From: Clostridiales bacterium
GTDB lineage: Bacteria > Bacillota > Clostridia > Oscillospirales > QAMX01
Length of the DNA stretch: 7,717 nt
Direction: 5' to 3'
Assembly: GCA_003149835.1 (NCBI GenBank)
Contig: QAMX01000092.1
Span: forward strand, 1 to 7,717
The first letter of the stretch is position 1; every line of letters begins with the position of its first letter. Below are positions 5,220 through 7,717 of the stretch, one piece after another. The notes beneath the pieces are model-generated. The model was given only the letters and a program-made list of their open reading frames with translations, made no database searches and was not told the DNA's origin. The position numbers were made by a program, and so were the translations under genes.

Positions 5220-6253
5220 CGTATCGAAATCCCTTTCTCGCCGGCGCGGCAGCGGCCGAGCACAGCCGCCGGAATTCCAAAGCCCCGCACCGCCTCCAAA
5301 GCGCGGTCCGCGTCGGAGGCGGAGACGATCAGCGCCATGCCGACGCCCATGTTGAAGGTGTTGTACATCTCGCGGTCGTCAATTTGACCGACCTTGGCGA
5401 TATAGGAAAACACCGGCGGAACAGGCAGCGCGCGCGAGTCGACCTCGGCGCAGATCCCGTCGGGCAGCATACGCGGGATGTTTTCATAAAAACCGCCGCC
5501 CGTGATATGCGAAGCGCCCTTGATCGATACGGATTTCAGGATTTCAAGCACGGGGCGGACATAAATGCGCGTCGGCGTCAGCAGCTCTTCGCCGAGCGTG
5601 CGGCCGAATTCGGCGACGTGAGTAAACACGTTGTCGGCGGAGACGTTGAGAATTTTGCGGATCAGCGAGAAGCCGTTGGAGTGTACGCCTGAGGAGGCGA
5701 GGCCGAGAATGACGTCTCCGGCGGCCACCGTCGAACAGTCGGTGATCTTGGAGCGGTCGGCGACTCCGACGCAGAAGCCGGCGAGGTCGTATTCGTTTTC
5801 CTCGTATAAACCGGGCATTTCAGCCGTTTCTCCGCCGATCAGGGCGCAGCCGGCGTCGATACAGCCGTCTGTCACGCCCTTGACAATCGCGGCGACGCGC
5901 TCGGGGCGGTTGCGGCCGACGGCGATATAGTCGAGGAAAAAGAGCGGTTTGGCGCCGGAACAGACGACGTCGTTGACAGACATGGCCACGCAGTCGATGC
6001 CGACGGTGTCGTGCTTGTCCGTCAGGAAGGCGATTTTCAGCTTGGTGCCCACGCCGTCGGTGCCGGACACGAGCACAGGCTCGGTCATGCCGGTGAGGTC
6101 GGGCGCAAAGAGCCCTCCAAAGCCGCCGAGCGAGCCGATCACGCCTTTTGTAAACGTCCGCTCGACAAGCGGCTTCATCTGCCGGACGGCCTCGTAGCCC
6201 GCGGTAATATCGACGCCGGCCTCCTTATAGCGGTCGCTGTATGAATCAGTCAT
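5216..6253 (-). CDS. purM: Phosphoribosylformylglycinamidine cyclo-ligase (AIR synthetase)
   Basis: PurM uses ATP to close formylglycinamidine ribonucleotide into aminoimidazole ribonucleotide (AIR), the fifth step of the pathway, as a cytoplasmic enzyme of the PurM/PurL ATP-binding superfamily. From the ATG at 6253 it is 345 residues, almost exactly the usual length. Recognisable segments are YKEAGVDITAGYEAV (9-23), SGTDGVGTKLKIA (63-75), the conserved stretch ending in the Asp of SVNDVVCSGAKPLFF (92-106), GGETAEMPG (140-148), SSGVHSNGFSLIR (187-199) and ITGGGFYENIPRMLP (250-264). The frame stays open upstream to 6346, but that part lies inside purF and is not homologous. The start at 6253 has GAAAGGAG (6265-6272) within the end of purF. 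The purF stop lies inside the purM start region (8-nt overlap), and its own stop overlaps the purN ATG, so purF, purM and purN form a tightly coupled block. Confidence 0.98.
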   Translation of the reverse strand: MTDSYSDRYKEAGVDITAGYEAVRQMKPLVERTFTKGVIGSLGGFGGLFAPDLTGMTEPVLVSGTDGVGTKLKIAFLTDKHDTVGIDCVAMSVNDVVCSGAKPLFFLDYIAVGRNRPERVAAIVKGVTDGCIDAGCALIGGETAEMPGLYEENEYDLAGFCVGVADRSKITDCSTVAAGDVILGLASSGVHSNGFSLIRKILNVSADNVFTHVAEFGRTLGEELLTPTRIYVRPVLEILKSVSIKGASHITGGGFYENIPRMLPDGICAEVDSRALPVPPVFSYIAKVGQIDDREMYNTFNMGVGMALIVSASDADRALEAVRGFGIPAAVLGRCRAGEKGISIR

Positions 6254-7694
6254 TTTCGCCGATTCTCCTTTCAAAAATGGAATGTCCCGGCCGTGAAGAG
6301 GGCGGAACAGGGTAGTTTCCGTTAAAACACGCCGTGCAGAAATCAAGGCGGCAGCTCTTGGCCAGCTCGGCGAGGGCGGCCTCCGAGAGGTAGCCCAGCG
6401 AATCGACGCCGATCATCCGCGCGATTTCGTCGACGCTGTGGTTGGCGGCGATGAGCATTTTTTTGTCGGGAACGTCCGTCCCGTAATAGCAGGGGGCGAC
6501 AAAGGGCGGACTGGAAAGGCGCATATGCACTTCGGTTGCGCCCGCCTCGCGGAGCAGCGAGACGATGCGCGCGCTCGTCGTTCCGCGGACGATGGAGTCG
6601 TCCACCATGACGACGCGCTTGCCGTAGACCGCGCTGGAAAGCGGGTTGAGCTTCAAGCGGACGGCGTTTTCCCGCGCGCCCTGTGTGGGCTGAATAAAGG
6701 TGCGGCCGATGTAGCGGTTTTTGACCAGACCGACGCCGTAGGGAATACCGCTGCGCGCCGCGTAGCCGATGGCGGCGCTGAGGCCGGAATCGGGCACGCC
6801 GATGACGACGTCGGCCTCGACCGGGTGCTCGTCGGCGAGAAACTCGCCCATGCGCTGCCTTGCGAGATCAACGGAGAGCCCGTCGATCACACTGTCGGGG
6901 CGGGCGAAATAGACGTATTCAAAGACGCAGAGGCTTGTCCGCTCCGCCCGCAGGCCGCTGTCGATAAAGCGCAGCTCCCCGTCCTCGACGACGGCGAGCT
7001 CGCCCGGGCGCAGATCGCGGAGAAACTTTGCGCCGATGGAGTCGATGGCGCAGGATTCGCTCGCAAAGACATAGGATTTTCCGAGCCGCCCGACGCAGAG
7101 CGGGCGGAAACCGTTGGGGTCGCGGACGGCGATCAGCTTGCGCGGGCTCATGACGACAAGGGAATAAGCGCCGCGCAGACAGGCAATCGCGCGGGCGATG
7201 GCCGTTTCGATATCCGGCGCTGAAAGGCGCTCGCGGACAATCAGGTATGGGATGATCTCGCTGTCGTTTGTGGTGTGGAAAATGCTGCCGTTGCGTTCGA
7301 GCACGTCGCGGAGATCGGCCGCATTGGTGATCTGCCCGTTATGCGCCAGGGCTAAATTGCCCTTGATGTGGGAAATGACGAGCGGCTGCGCGTTTGTCTC
7401 ACAGTTGGTCGCGCTTGTGGTATAGCGAACGTGGCCGACTGCGGCCTGTCCGTGCAGCGAACGAAGCTCCCGCTCGGAAAACACGTCGGAGATGAGGCCG
7501 ACTCCTTTTTTTAAGGAGATGACGCCGCGGTCGTTGACGGCGATTCCGCAGGCCTCCTGCCCCCGATGCTGCAAGTTATAGAGCGCGGTATGGGTCAGAT
7601 AGACCGGATCATAGGCATCCTCCGGGTGGACCCAGATACCAAACACGCCGCATTCTTCGTGAAGTTTTTGGGAAAGACAAGGGAAACAAGACAT
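6246..7694 (-). CDS. purF: Glutamine PRPP amidotransferase, [4Fe-4S] type
   Basis: PurF catalyses the committed first step: PRPP plus glutamine to 5-phosphoribosylamine. From the ATG at 7694 it has 482 residues. A short propeptide of 14 residues precedes CGVFGIW, whose Cys15 would become the N-terminal glutaminase nucleophile after cleavage, as in the B. subtilis enzyme. The glutaminase domain shows QHRGQEACGI (42-51), GHVRYTTS (87-94), HNGQITN (118-124) and TTNDSEI (141-147). The phosphoribosyltransferase domain carries the PRPP motif VVMVDDSIVRGTTS (361-374). Cysteines 256 (in LCVFEYVYFARPDS), 402 (APCYYG), 453 and 456 (FCTACFNGNYP) match the four ligands of the Fe-S cluster in B. subtilis PurF. 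A GTG two codons earlier at 7700 is an alternative start; neither has a strong ribosome site. The upstream 17 nt are too short to show a promoter or the preceding gene. The end overlaps purM. Confidence 0.97.
   Translation of the reverse strand: MSCFPCLSQKLHEECGVFGIWVHPEDAYDPVYLTHTALYNLQHRGQEACGIAVNDRGVISLKKGVGLISDVFSERELRSLHGQAAVGHVRYTTSATNCETNAQPLVISHIKGNLALAHNGQITNAADLRDVLERNGSIFHTTNDSEIIPYLIVRERLSAPDIETAIARAIACLRGAYSLVVMSPRKLIAVRDPNGFRPLCVGRLGKSYVFASESCAIDSIGAKFLRDLRPGELAVVEDGELRFIDSGLRAERTSLCVFEYVYFARPDSVIDGLSVDLARQRMGEFLADEHPVEADVVIGVPDSGLSAAIGYAARSGIPYGVGLVKNRYIGRTFIQPTQGARENAVRLKLNPLSSAVYGKRVVMVDDSIVRGTTSARIVSLLREAGATEVHMRLSSPPFVAPCYYGTDVPDKKMLIAANHSVDEIARMIGVDSLGYLSEAALAELAKSCRLDFCTACFNGNYPVPPSSRPGHSIFERRIGEND
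6265..6272 (-). promoter_or_regulatory. purM ribosome binding site inside the purF coding end
   Basis: Minus-strand GAAAGGAG lies about 11 nt upstream of the ATG at 6251-6253 and within the last codons of purF. It fixes the purM start at 6253 rather than at the longer open frame beginning at 6346. Confidence 0.8.
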
Positions 7695-7717
7695 ATTCAC
7701 TTCGTATCCCGCTGAAA

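Noticed and set aside
4608..5387. 259-codon plus-strand open frame opposite purN and purM
   Set aside because: It is an antisense shadow with Arg/Ala-rich translation and no family features; two complete pathway genes occupy the other strand.

Overview
The window holds the distal part of a de novo purine biosynthesis gene cluster, read entirely from the minus strand (high to low coordinates) in the order purF, purM, purN, purH, purD. Beyond it, in the same orientation, lies a separate gene for a small ECF-like sigma-70 family RNA polymerase sigma factor. The five pur genes follow the same relative order as the 3' half of the Bacillus subtilis pur operon. Together with the cysteine set of a [4Fe-4S] PurF, the Firmicutes-type PurN (SLIPSFCG loop) and strong AGGAGG-type ribosome sites, this suggests a GC-rich member of the Clostridia, perhaps Oscillospiraceae-like. 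That placement is inference; no rRNA or marker gene is present to fix it.

Layout from high to low coordinates: purF (7694-6246) overlaps purM (6253-5216) by 8 nt, and purM overlaps purN (5219-4599) by an ATGA tetranucleotide, so these three look translationally coupled. A 232-nt gap with a GC-rich fold at the purN stop precedes purH (4366-2828). purH has two plausible in-frame starts, each with its own Shine-Dalgarno sequence. Six nt after the purH stop is a near-perfect 16-bp hairpin with a U-rich tail, a likely intrinsic terminator or attenuator. purD (2571-1315) follows after a structured spacer of about 215 nt. A second, very clear intrinsic terminator (1265-1208) closes the cluster. The 496-nt stretch from 1314 to 819 holds no convincing gene; its last part (about 960-835) is strikingly AT-rich and carries a candidate promoter for the sigma gene (818-258). 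Positions 257-1 hold no gene I can support.

Functionally, PurF makes phosphoribosylamine from PRPP and glutamine, PurD adds glycine to give GAR, PurN formylates GAR, PurM closes the imidazole ring to AIR, and PurH carries out the last two steps from AICAR to IMP. The genes for the remaining steps (FGAM synthesis, carboxylation, SAICAR synthesis and cleavage) are not in the window and may lie upstream of purF. The pathway genes themselves are ordinary. The less routine points are the hairpin that splits purD from purH, the ambiguous purH start, and a cysteine cluster with a CxxC motif inside region 2 of the sigma factor. I found no sign of a novel multi-gene system, mobile element or CRISPR array.
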